Shown here piece by piece: positions 7,254 through 14,449 of a stretch of DNA of 17,685 bases. Location of the stretch: NCBI GenBank assembly GCA_042095835.1, contig JBELML010000133.1:1-17685 (forward strand), read 5' to 3'. The notes beneath the pieces are model-generated. The model had not been told where the DNA came from and did not search any database. It was given only the letters and a program-made list of their open reading frames with translations. How positions within the stretch are numbered: the stretch's first letter is position 1; every line of letters starts with the position of its first letter. Source of the DNA: DATFKA01 sp042095835 (GTDB lineage: Bacteria; Bacteroidota; Bacteroidia; Chitinophagales; Saprospiraceae). The position numbers and the translations under genes are program-made.

Positions 7254-8135
7254 ATGCAACATATAGAACAACTCATCGGTAATACACCGCTCGTAGAGAT
7301 TAGAAAAGTTATTCAAAAACCAGGTATTCAAGTATATGGCAAGCTCGAAGGTCAAAACCCTGGTGGCAGTGTCAAGGATCGAGCAGCCTACAATATGATC
7401 AAGAGTGCCATTGATCGTGGAGAATTGAATACCAATATGGAGCTGGTAGAAGCAACCAGCGGTAATACAGGTATCGCTTTAGCAATGATTGCCAGTATCT
7501 TTGGCATCAAAATCACCTTGGTTATGCCAGAAAATGCTACTGCGGAGCGGGTACAAACTATGCGTGCTTACGGGGCTACGGTCATCCTGACACCCCAAGA
7601 AAAAACGATAGAGTACTCTAGAGCCTACGCTGAGGAGCTAGGCCAACAAGATGATTTTTTGATGCTCAATCAATTTGCCAATCCAGATAATTGGAAAATA
7701 CATTACCAGACAACAGGGCCAGAAATTTGGCGTGATACAGAAGGGAAAATCACCCATTTTGTTTCCTCAATGGGTACAACCGGCACAATCATGGGCGTAT
7801 CGAGGTATCTCAAAGAACAAAATCCTGACATTCAGATTGTTGGGGTACAACCTACTGATGGCTCCCGTATACCAGGCATTCGACGTTGGTCTCCAGCCTT
7901 CTTGCCCAAGATTTATGATGCCCATAGAGTAGATCAAAAGATTGATGTTTCGAGAGAGGAGGCCATTTCGATGATGCGAACAATGGCCCAGCAAGAAGGT
8001 ATCTTCGCGGGTATGAGTAGTGGTGGAGCAATGGCCGCTGCCAAAAAATTATCTGAACAGGTCTCCGAAGCAGTGATTGTAAGTATAGTCTGTGATCGAG
8101 GTGATCGGTATTTGTCCTCGGGAATCTACGAATGA
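7254..8135 (+). CDS. cysM: Cysteine synthase B (O-acetylserine sulfhydrylase)
   Basis: A PLP enzyme that makes L-cysteine from O-acetylserine and sulfide or thiosulfate. The 293-residue length and close resemblance to E. coli CysM along its whole length place it in the CysM rather than CysK group: IGNTPLV at 8-14, GGSVKDRAA with the PLP lysine Lys41, EATSGNTGIALAMIA, VSSMGTTGTI, SRIPGIRRW, and a C-terminal CDRGDRYLSSGIYE. An in-frame ATG at 7128 would give 335 residues, but that extension lies inside cysE and has no family counterpart. The ATG at 7254 gives the standard start MQHIEQLIGNTP. It is directly downstream of cysE, its substrate supplier. No clear terminator follows. A weak dyad, CATTGAA with TTCAATG (8142-8176), has a long loop and no T-run. 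Confidence 0.95.
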   Translation: MQHIEQLIGNTPLVEIRKVIQKPGIQVYGKLEGQNPGGSVKDRAAYNMIKSAIDRGELNTNMELVEATSGNTGIALAMIASIFGIKITLVMPENATAERVQTMRAYGATVILTPQEKTIEYSRAYAEELGQQDDFLMLNQFANPDNWKIHYQTTGPEIWRDTEGKITHFVSSMGTTGTIMGVSRYLKEQNPDIQIVGVQPTDGSRIPGIRRWSPAFLPKIYDAHRVDQKIDVSREEAISMMRTMAQQEGIFAGMSSGGAMAAAKKLSEQVSEAVIVSIVCDRGDRYLSSGIYE

Positions 8136-8330
8136 TCCCATCATTGAATTTACTTCAAATAATGAATTTTTCAATGTATAAGCATCGTAATTTATAAACT
8201 CTACTTCGTTTAGTTTCTAACAGAACATACACATAGATCTATAATCCCCACAGATTATTTCGTATTTGGCAAAAAAAAGTCAAAAAACCCGCTTAATAAT
8301 TGAAATTAGCTCAAAAATAAGCTATTATGG
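8136..8330. other. Gene-free stretch upstream of the orphan promoter
   Basis: This is the first part of a 353-base gap between cysM and the end of aceK. No protein is seen. A-tracts at about 8271-8278 and 8282-8287 lie where an upstream promoter element could act. Overlapping dyads follow: TAGCT at 8307-8311 with AGCTA at 8320-8324, immediately before the -33 element, and GCTTA at 8291-8295 with TAAGC at 8318-8322. They could be an operator, but AT-rich chance is not excluded. Confidence 0.45.
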
Positions 8331-8361
8331 TTTGGCTTATTGGCAAGAAAGACTACTTTTG
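8331..8361 (+). promoter_or_regulatory. Consensus Bacteroidota promoter of an orphan transcript
   Basis: TTTG at 8331-8334, exactly 19 bases, then TACTTTTG at 8354-8361. Both elements and the spacing match the Bacteroidota housekeeping promoter with no mismatch, making it the best match I found in the window. Transcription should begin near 8366-8370. No ordinary gene lies downstream on this strand before the terminator at 8467. Confidence 0.7.
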
Positions 8362-8401
8362 TATTAGTAGTTGCGACTCCACTAGTGTAAAAAAAGGAGA
8401 A

Positions 8402-8434
8402 ATGACACAACAAATAGTAAACCCTTTAGTTTAA
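8402..8434 (+). CDS. Possible 10-residue peptide ORF in the orphan transcript
   Basis: ATG to TAA encodes MTQQIVNPLV. It is preceded by AAGGAG, a real Shine-Dalgarno match and rare in this window, but only two bases separate it from the ATG, closer than the usual 5-9. The peptide has no run of one amino acid as a classical attenuator leader would have, and no amino-acid biosynthesis gene follows. Translation is uncertain. Confidence 0.25.
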   Translation: MTQQIVNPLV

Positions 8435-8466
8435 AGATTGATTTTGCATTTAAATTTCCCCTAGGC

Positions 8467-8506
8467 TGTCCCGTACTGATTGTTTCAGTTACGGGGCACT
8501 TTTTTT
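8467..8506 (+). terminator. Strong intrinsic terminator of the orphan transcript
   Basis: The stem is TGTCCCGTA-CTGA (8467-8479) with TCAG-T-TACGGGGCA (8485-8498), one bulged T and a TTGTT loop, followed by seven T (8500-8506). The U-tract is on the + strand only. On the minus strand the same bases encode the last residues and stop of aceK, so one sequence serves both purposes. Confidence 0.8.
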
Positions 8507-10228
8507 GTATATGGTCTCAAACCTTAAAGCATCTCGGTAGGGAAATACTGTATATATTTCGCCATTCCTCAAGCCTTTCTGTACCTGCCTCCAATACTTC
8601 GCCTCGAATAAGTCTTGATGATGCTTGAGAAATAAAGCTTTCACTTCTTTTCGTCCAATGAGGAATTTAGAAAACTCTTCTGGAAAAATATCAAAGGGAC
8701 CAACAGAGTAATAAGGCTCAGAGGACCACTCGTCTTCGAAGTCTCTTGGCTCCGGAATAGTCCGAAATTGATAATCTGTCAGGAAACCAATTTCATCATA
8801 ATCATAAAAAACGACGCGCTTTAATCGTGTGACTCCAAAGTTTTTGAGGAGCATATCTCCTGGAAAAATATTCACCGCTGCCAAATCCTTGATAGCTTTC
8901 CCATATTCATCAATAACAACCTCCGCCTCCTCCAAGCTGGCATCTTCAAGATAGAGATTCAATGGTACCATCTTCTTCTCGATATAAAGATGTTTAATGG
9001 TCAATTGATCGCCATCGATTTCTATTTTTGATGGCACTTCTTGCTGAAGTTCTTCAATCAGTTCTTTTGAAAACCGTTTGATATCAAATACAAAATTCTC
9101 AAACATATGAGAATCGGCCATCCGCCCCACCCGATCATGTAATGAAACTAACTGGTATTTCTCTTTTACTTCTTGCTCCGTCACATTCTTGGGTGCAGCA
9201 AAGCGGTCCTTGATCAGTTTAAAAACCATATTGTAGGAGGGCAAAGTGAATACTACCATTACCATCCCTTTTATACCTGGAGCGACTACAAACTTATCCA
9301 TTGTACCATTGATATGCCGCAAAAAGTTGCGGTACAAAACCGTCTTTCCATGTTTTTCAAAACCAATAGAATTATAGAGCTCTCCTAGACTTTTGGTAGG
9401 TAAAATCGTGCGCAGAAAGTCCACCATCTCACTAGCAATATCCGTATCGACTAAAAAATAAGAGCGATTATAACTAAAAATAGAGCTCACATCATTCATC
9501 TCCAATAAAACGGTATCTACTACTATACCATGCTCTCCATTAAATAGCGGCAAGACAAAAGGATGGACTTTCTCATCCAGAAAAAGCTTGCCAACCAAAT
9601 AAGCCGCCTTGTTTCGATAGAAAATCGATTTTAGAATTTCAATGCGCGCTATGCGGTAGGTTCGTATATCTTTGAGCAAAGAACGCTCAATCGTATCGAC
9701 GATATATGCAATATCTCTATCCAAATCTTCATACTCCACATCAAACTGATAGCAATTGAATATTTGCCGAATGGTCGTCTCTATTGGTAGGTGGATATAA
9801 AAGGTATAATAAATAGGTAAAGCCGATCGAAACTCTCGATAGCTCCCTGTAGCGTGCACAAACATTTGATTCTCCTCTACACTTAGACCTCGATGCGTAT
9901 GCCGATAAATCGAATTATAATAGGTTTCGGCAATGTTTCGGGTATTGAAATTCAGAATTTCCTCTAGATACATTTCTTTGATCTGCTGCCAGATTTCTGG
10001 ATCATTAGCTTGCTCTCCCAGAAAAGCCGTAATCTTATCGGCGGTCTCCCCTACCGAATCTCGATATAGGGTACTCCTGCTACGCGCATCGGCCTGTATC
10101 CCAATCCAGTCTTGCTGCTCAAATCTAAACTTTGCCCGCTTGGTAATTCTTTTAAACAAATGGTAATACTGTATATAGGCGTCCAGAATGATATAAGCAG
10201 CATCGTAAGGAATGAGTTTTTTAAACAT
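8489..10228 (-). CDS. aceK: Isocitrate dehydrogenase kinase/phosphatase
   Basis: AceK phosphorylates and dephosphorylates isocitrate dehydrogenase, switching carbon between the TCA cycle and the glyoxylate bypass. The 579 residues match E. coli AceK (578) almost end to end. Conserved blocks include SIFYRNKAAYLVGKL near 201-215, GIKGMVMVVFTLP near 318-330, the ATP lysine Lys337 in FKLIKD, HDRVGRMADSHMFENFV near 364-380, FPGDML with Asp458 and FYDYDE with Asp476, equivalent to E. coli Lys336, Asp457 and Asp475. The enzyme looks intact. AceK is best known from Proteobacteria, and neither isocitrate lyase nor malate synthase is encoded nearby. In E. coli aceK sits in the aceBAK operon, so this solitary copy suggests transfer or rearrangement. 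It stands alone, convergent with the orphan transcript and divergent from the M43 protease gene. Confidence 0.96.
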   Translation of the reverse strand: MFKKLIPYDAAYIILDAYIQYYHLFKRITKRAKFRFEQQDWIGIQADARSRSTLYRDSVGETADKITAFLGEQANDPEIWQQIKEMYLEEILNFNTRNIAETYYNSIYRHTHRGLSVEENQMFVHATGSYREFRSALPIYYTFYIHLPIETTIRQIFNCYQFDVEYEDLDRDIAYIVDTIERSLLKDIRTYRIARIEILKSIFYRNKAAYLVGKLFLDEKVHPFVLPLFNGEHGIVVDTVLLEMNDVSSIFSYNRSYFLVDTDIASEMVDFLRTILPTKSLGELYNSIGFEKHGKTVLYRNFLRHINGTMDKFVVAPGIKGMVMVVFTLPSYNMVFKLIKDRFAAPKNVTEQEVKEKYQLVSLHDRVGRMADSHMFENFVFDIKRFSKELIEELQQEVPSKIEIDGDQLTIKHLYIEKKMVPLNLYLEDASLEEAEVVIDEYGKAIKDLAAVNIFPGDMLLKNFGVTRLKRVVFYDYDEIGFLTDYQFRTIPEPRDFEDEWSSEPYYSVGPFDIFPEEFSKFLIGRKEVKALFLKHHQDLFEAKYWRQVQKGLRNGEIYTVFPYRDALRFETIYKKSAP

Positions 10229-10268
10229 GGATTCAATTTAGAACGCGATAAATAGGTAGCTGTAGAAT

Positions 10269-10276
10269 CAAAACTA
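10269..10276 (-). promoter_or_regulatory. Possible aceK promoter (-7 element)
   Basis: On the minus strand this reads TAGTTTTG, an exact match to TAnnTTTG, about 40 bases before the aceK ATG. I do not see a TTTG at the -33 position, so only half of the promoter is supported. Confidence 0.35.
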
Positions 10277-10342
10277 AAAAAAGGAAGGGAAATCTTTGAA
10301 TTTACCTTAATTTTATCATAACCAAGAAGATATCTGATTACT

Positions 10343-11614
10343 ATGCAAAAAATGCTATTCCTTTTGATTTTTTCCTTTCTATTAATCAGCTGCTCCCCGC
10401 GCTTAGAAAAGCATTTTATCACCAGCGAGGAAATCATTTATCAGGAACAAAAAGCTGCTACTGATAGCAGAAAAATCCAGCTGGGTTCTAGAACTAATTC
10501 CAATTGTAGTACCGTCGATTATTACATTCCGGACCTTGATCATCTAAATCATTATCCGACTTATAATTTGAGGGTTAACTTTCATTTTATAGATACGAAA
10601 GATAGACAGTACAACTACCAAGAAGCAGAAGCCCAAAAAATGGTCAGTAGCTTGATCGGGTCTGCTAATAAAGACCTCAGAGAAAATAATGCCGTGTGGC
10701 TGCCCTATGGAAACGACTTCCCTGTACTCCCAATTGGCTACCAAATGAAGCTTTGGCCAGACCCCAATACTCCTGGAGACGATGGCATCTACTTTCACCA
10801 AGATAATGAACTAGCTTTTTATGTCCACAAAGGAAGAAATCGAAACCTACATAAAAGAGAAGTCATCAACAAATACAAAATCGGAGCCGATTCTATTATG
10901 AATATTTTCATACTACCTCATCACCCAGATAGTGTCCTGTCTCCTACTTATCATGTCGGATCGGTGGGCATCTACCTCGGGAGTAGTATAAAAATGGCGG
11001 GCATGTTCGAACTGCAAAAAGCCGGCTGGGCCTATCGAGGTGTACTTAATCACGAAATGTGTCACGGATTGGGCTTGCAACATGCTTGGCGCGGTGATGG
11101 CTGTGTGGATACGCCCACCCACAACAACGAATGTTGGAACAGGAGTAAATCTGCCCCTTGTGATACCGCAGCCTCTAATAACATCATGGACTACAACGCC
11201 TATCAGAATGCCTGGTCGCCTTGTCAAGTGGGACGAGTACGCAGGCATCTTGCAGATTTATATGGTCGCAAACGGTCTTATTTGGTACCGCATTGGAACC
11301 AACTCGACACCACCAAAAATATCGTCATTCAAGACTCTATCTATTGGGGAGGAGCCAAGGATTTAAAAGGGAACCTAAAAATTGCCAGCAATGCCACTTT
11401 AGTAATTTCCTGCCGCTTGGGTATGCCTATCGACAGTAAGATCACCATCGAGCCAGGAGGCACCTTGAGATTGGAAGATGCACTCCTACATCACCCTGGC
11501 GGAAAAAGCTGGCAAGGCATTGAAATCGAAGAGCAGGGAAAGCAAAAAGGACGCTTAATTGTGGCAGGCCAGTCTAAGATTGAAAATATTGTCCATGATC
11601 TGGCCCTAAAATAA
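10343..11614 (+). CDS. M43 (pappalysin-type) metalloprotease lipoprotein
   Basis: A 423-residue secreted zinc protease. The N-terminus is a lipoprotein signal (hydrophobic residues 4-15, lipobox ISC with Cys17), so it is anchored to the envelope. The zinc motif is HEMCHGLGLQH at 237-247, with the catalytic Glu238 and the third ligand His247. A Met-turn, NIMDYN with Met282, follows. The intervening GDGCVDTP and the later WSPCQVGRVRRHL fit MEROPS M43. The region at about 325-415 (NIVIQDSIYWGG, GNLKIASNATLVI, KITIEPGGTLRLEDA, SWQGIEI) looks like the rungs of a right-handed beta-helix, often found in Bacteroidota surface proteins. That domain stops abruptly at residue 423 after only a few rungs, which may be natural or the result of an old truncation. 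A terminator follows at 11654. The substrate is unknown. Confidence 0.88.
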   Translation: MQKMLFLLIFSFLLISCSPRLEKHFITSEEIIYQEQKAATDSRKIQLGSRTNSNCSTVDYYIPDLDHLNHYPTYNLRVNFHFIDTKDRQYNYQEAEAQKMVSSLIGSANKDLRENNAVWLPYGNDFPVLPIGYQMKLWPDPNTPGDDGIYFHQDNELAFYVHKGRNRNLHKREVINKYKIGADSIMNIFILPHHPDSVLSPTYHVGSVGIYLGSSIKMAGMFELQKAGWAYRGVLNHEMCHGLGLQHAWRGDGCVDTPTHNNECWNRSKSAPCDTAASNNIMDYNAYQNAWSPCQVGRVRRHLADLYGRKRSYLVPHWNQLDTTKNIVIQDSIYWGGAKDLKGNLKIASNATLVISCRLGMPIDSKITIEPGGTLRLEDALLHHPGGKSWQGIEIEEQGKQKGRLIVAGQSKIENIVHDLALK

Positions 11615-11653
11615 GGCAAAATGACTCCCAATACTATATCCATATAAAAAACG

Positions 11654-11680
11654 GGTCTTCGTCGACAAGACCTTGTTTTT
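11654..11680 (+). terminator. Intrinsic terminator after the M43 protease gene
   Basis: GGTCTT (11654-11659) pairs with AAGACC (11667-11672) around a 7-base loop and is followed by TTGTTTTT. A run of six A precedes the stem, so it could also work on the opposite strand. Confidence 0.65.
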
Positions 11681-11738
11681 GATACATTTATAAGCAACTA
11701 CTACAACAATCGCCCTATTCTTTTATTTAGTCATTGTA

Positions 11739-11746
11739 TAATTTTG
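11739..11746 (+). promoter_or_regulatory. -7 promoter element for the outer-membrane receptor gene
   Basis: TAATTTTG matches TAnnTTTG exactly and lies 52 bases before the ATG at 11799, just after the terminator of the previous gene. The -33 position (11716-11719) reads TATT, a weak match to TTTG. Confidence 0.5.
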
Positions 11747-11798
11747 CGGCTGGTACTCAGCCTTGTCCTATGCTAAGACCTGACAAAATAATCTAACA

Positions 11799-14294
11799 AT
11801 GACAAAACACTTACTAGTTTTCACACTGCTTTTTAGTTTATCCTTTGCGGCTACTGCTCAATCTTGGGGCGGGCAACGAGGTGGAGGGCGCCCTAGCGGA
11901 CCAACAACAGTCGGCAATATTACGGGCTCGGTTATTGATTCTGTGAATAAAAATGCTGTTGAATTCGCCACTATTGTCTTGCTCGATGCCAAGACTCAAA
12001 AACAAGTAAACGGTATTGTCACAGATATGGACGGTTCTTTCAAATTGGGGCCTGTCAAAACGGGAACTTATGATGTACAGTTAACTTTCATTGGTTACCA
12101 AGCGAAAACCATCAAAGGAATTGAACTCACTCCCAAAACGCCTGACTTCGATATGGGGTCAATCTCATTGGTAAGCGAGTCCATCGATTTAGATGCTGTA
12201 GAAGTCACTGGAGAAGCGGCTACTTTCGAAAATAAAATTGATAAACTCGTTTATAATCCTGAGAAAGATGTAACGGTTGCTGGTGGCGACGCTTCAGAAG
12301 TACTAGCCAGAGTACCGCTGCTATCTGTAGATGCTGATGGGAATGTTTCTCTAAGGGGTTCTTCCAATATCCAGATATTGGTGAATGGCCGCCCATCTAC
12401 TTTATTCCAAAGTAATCCAGGAGACGCTTTGAAGACGATCCCTGCTGAGATGATTAAATCAGTAGAAGTCATCACTGTACCTACTGCCAAATACGATGGA
12501 GAAGGTACCGGTGGTATCATCAACCTCATCATGAAAAAGAAAACGATCGAGGGATTCACAGGGTCTATCAATACCACTGTAGGGACTCGGTCGAACAGTG
12601 GAAGTGTGAACCTAAATCTAGTCCGTGGCCGTTTTGGTTTAAACCTTAATGGTGGTGGCTGGTCAGGTTGGCCTCGCCCTTCTTCTGCTGAATTCTTGCG
12701 TGTAGATACGCTCGCCGATAATCAGCTTAGGGTTTTGGACCAAACTACAGAAGGGGAAGGTAACTACTACGGCCCAAGGTTATCGCTTGGAGCTTATTAC
12801 GACTTTAATGCCTTCAACAGCATCAACACCAGTATCACCTATCGTGGTTTTGGTCGCACCTCTGATGATGAGACCTTCGCTACTTTCACGGATCCTAGCA
12901 ATGATATCTTACAGGAATATTCGCGTCAAAACGAGACCCGTAGTTTACGCGGTGGATTTGATTGGACTACAGACTACCGTCGTACATTCGATAAGCCTGG
13001 ACAAGAATTTGTTTTAGCTTTCCAAATCAGTGGCAACAATAGCAATACCTCCAATAGCATTTTCCAGGATGGTAATGATCCTATCCTTTTCCAAAATGAG
13101 GAGAATGAAAATGATGGTTTAAATTTAGAAACTACCGCTCAGTTGGATTATACGCATCCATTCTCTGAAGGACTAAAATTGGAGACAGGTGCTAAAGCCA
13201 TCTTAAGAAATATTGGTAGTGACTTTGAGTACCGCACCTTCAATACCACGACCGAGCAATTTGAAGTAGATTTTGCCAGAACAGATAATTTCGACTACTT
13301 CCAGGATGTATTTGCGGCTTATGCCAGCTTTAATGTACAGCTGAGTGAAAAATTCGGAATGGTAGCAGGTACGCGCTACGAATACACAGACATCAGAGGG
13401 AGCTTCGACTCCAATGAAAATGAGTTCTCTAATGATTATAGCAACTGGTTGCCTTCTATTATTTTCAGCTATACGCTCAATCAGTTTTCAGCGGTAAGAC
13501 TTAGCTACACCAAACGTATCCAACGTCCTAGCTTGTTTTATATCAACCCATTTGTTCAGAATCAAGATCCTAGAAACTTAACAGAGGGGAACCCTGATAT
13601 TTTACCAGAAAATACGGATCAATACGAGCTAGCTTATAATACCTATATCAAAGGAGTCGTATTGAATGCTTCGGTTTTCTTTCGTCAGACCAATGATGTT
13701 ATCGAGCAATTTGCACGTATCCAGGAAGATGGCACCTCTATCGCTACCTTTGAAAACGTAGGTTTAAATAGGACTTATGGTGGTAATTTCTTTGCTTCAG
13801 CGACCATTAAGAAAAAGCTTACGGTACGTGGTGGAGCCAATGTTTACAACTATATTTCTGAAGGATTCTTTGGTGGTAGAGATTTGAGAAACCAAGGTAT
13901 TGTTTGGGGTGGTAATATGAATTTCTCTTACAAGTTCCCTAAAAAATGGACGGGAGAAATTTCTGGATTCTACCGCTCACCACAACAAAGCTTGCAAGGA
14001 ACGAGAGCCTCTTACCGCAGAGTTCAATTCGGGGTGAGAAAAGAAATTTGGAATAAAAAAGGAGCGATTGGTTTTGTAGTCGCACAACCATTCTCAAGAG
14101 ACTTAGAGTTTCCAAATGAGATCAACGGTATAGGTTTTTATATCAATAGTAATCGTGCATTTGCTTCTAGATCATTTGGTTTGAGCTTTAACTACCGCTT
14201 CGGACAGTTAGACTTTAATCAACGCCGGAGCAATCGCCGCTCGAAAATCAATAATTCAGATCAAAAGTCTGGTGGCGACGGCGGAGCTTACTAG
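11799..14294 (+). CDS. Outer-membrane beta-barrel receptor (TonB-dependent-like)
   Basis: An 831-residue outer-membrane protein. A Sec signal peptide covers residues 1-21 (ends AATAQ). A short Gly/Arg-rich linker (WGGQRGGGRPSG) follows, then a carboxypeptidase-regulatory-like beta-sandwich at about 38-118 (GNITGSVIDSVN, DGSFKLGPVKTGTYDV). A plug domain spans about 125-248 (SEVLARVPLLSVDADGNVSL, ILVNGRPS, GEGTGGIINLIMKKK), and a long barrel with many aromatic-ended strands runs from about 250 to 810. The last strand is SFGLSFNYRFG, followed by a basic tail of about 25 residues. This is the layout of the Bacteroidota OMP_b-brl family, related to TonB-dependent transporters. No SusD partner is encoded next door, so it is not a classic polysaccharide-utilisation pair, and the ligand cannot be told. 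The gene is monocistronic, bounded by a promoter and a strong terminator. Confidence 0.9.
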   Translation: MTKHLLVFTLLFSLSFAATAQSWGGQRGGGRPSGPTTVGNITGSVIDSVNKNAVEFATIVLLDAKTQKQVNGIVTDMDGSFKLGPVKTGTYDVQLTFIGYQAKTIKGIELTPKTPDFDMGSISLVSESIDLDAVEVTGEAATFENKIDKLVYNPEKDVTVAGGDASEVLARVPLLSVDADGNVSLRGSSNIQILVNGRPSTLFQSNPGDALKTIPAEMIKSVEVITVPTAKYDGEGTGGIINLIMKKKTIEGFTGSINTTVGTRSNSGSVNLNLVRGRFGLNLNGGGWSGWPRPSSAEFLRVDTLADNQLRVLDQTTEGEGNYYGPRLSLGAYYDFNAFNSINTSITYRGFGRTSDDETFATFTDPSNDILQEYSRQNETRSLRGGFDWTTDYRRTFDKPGQEFVLAFQISGNNSNTSNSIFQDGNDPILFQNEENENDGLNLETTAQLDYTHPFSEGLKLETGAKAILRNIGSDFEYRTFNTTTEQFEVDFARTDNFDYFQDVFAAYASFNVQLSEKFGMVAGTRYEYTDIRGSFDSNENEFSNDYSNWLPSIIFSYTLNQFSAVRLSYTKRIQRPSLFYINPFVQNQDPRNLTEGNPDILPENTDQYELAYNTYIKGVVLNASVFFRQTNDVIEQFARIQEDGTSIATFENVGLNRTYGGNFFASATIKKKLTVRGGANVYNYISEGFFGGRDLRNQGIVWGGNMNFSYKFPKKWTGEISGFYRSPQQSLQGTRASYRRVQFGVRKEIWNKKGAIGFVVAQPFSRDLEFPNEINGIGFYINSNRAFASRSFGLSFNYRFGQLDFNQRRSNRRSKINNSDQKSGGDGGAY

Positions 14295-14325
14295 ATCAAC
14301 CTAGCTCCTACTGCTGATCCCTAAG

Positions 14326-14364
14326 AATAGCCACCTAGCAAAGCTTTGCTAGGTGGCTATTTTT
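14326..14364 (+). terminator. Perfect 36-base palindromic terminator
   Basis: An 18-bp perfect inverted repeat, 14326-14343 with 14344-14361, centred on AAGCTT. Three more T follow the right arm, which itself ends in TT. The left arm reads AATAGCCACCTAGCAAAG. It ends the receptor transcript about 30 bases after its stop and is the strongest hairpin in the window. Confidence 0.85.
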
Positions 14365-14449
14365 GTGAAGTATCTACGACCGAACTTTTAAAAAGTGGCC
14401 AAAAACTAGTATCAATCTCCAGTACTCTGTATATTTCCTATCAAAAACT

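Larger units (their letters stand above)
8368..8507 (+). ncRNA. Predicted orphan small RNA, about 140 nt
   Basis: The boundaries are inferred from a consensus promoter (8331-8361) and a strong terminator (8467-8506) with no standard gene between. Near the 5' end TAGT-AGT (8365-8371) can pair with ACT-CC-ACTA (8376-8384) around a TGCG loop. A small CTTTA-gtt-TAAAG hairpin lies near 8424-8436, and the 3' end is the terminator stem. The RNA contains a 10-codon reading frame (8402-8434), so it may be a small regulatory RNA, a tiny mRNA, or both. It does not resemble tmRNA, 6S RNA, SRP RNA or RNase P RNA as far as I can judge. Because transcription ends inside the convergent aceK gene, it could also pair with the aceK mRNA 3' end. 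Confidence 0.5.

Noticed and set aside
8142..8176. CATTGAA with TTCAATG after cysM, as its terminator
   Set aside because: The loop is 21 bases and no T-run follows.
10913..11248. 111-residue minus-strand ORF and 108-residue + strand ORF inside the M43 gene
   Set aside because: Both overlap the catalytic domain in other frames and have low-complexity, non-protein-like content.
12251..12577. 108-residue minus-strand ORF inside the receptor gene
   Set aside because: It is antisense to the plug domain, whose coding frame is clearly conserved. It is a shadow.
11799..14294. SusC of a polysaccharide-utilisation locus
   Set aside because: No SusD-like gene follows, the protein is shorter than typical SusC, and it fits the OMP_b-brl family better.
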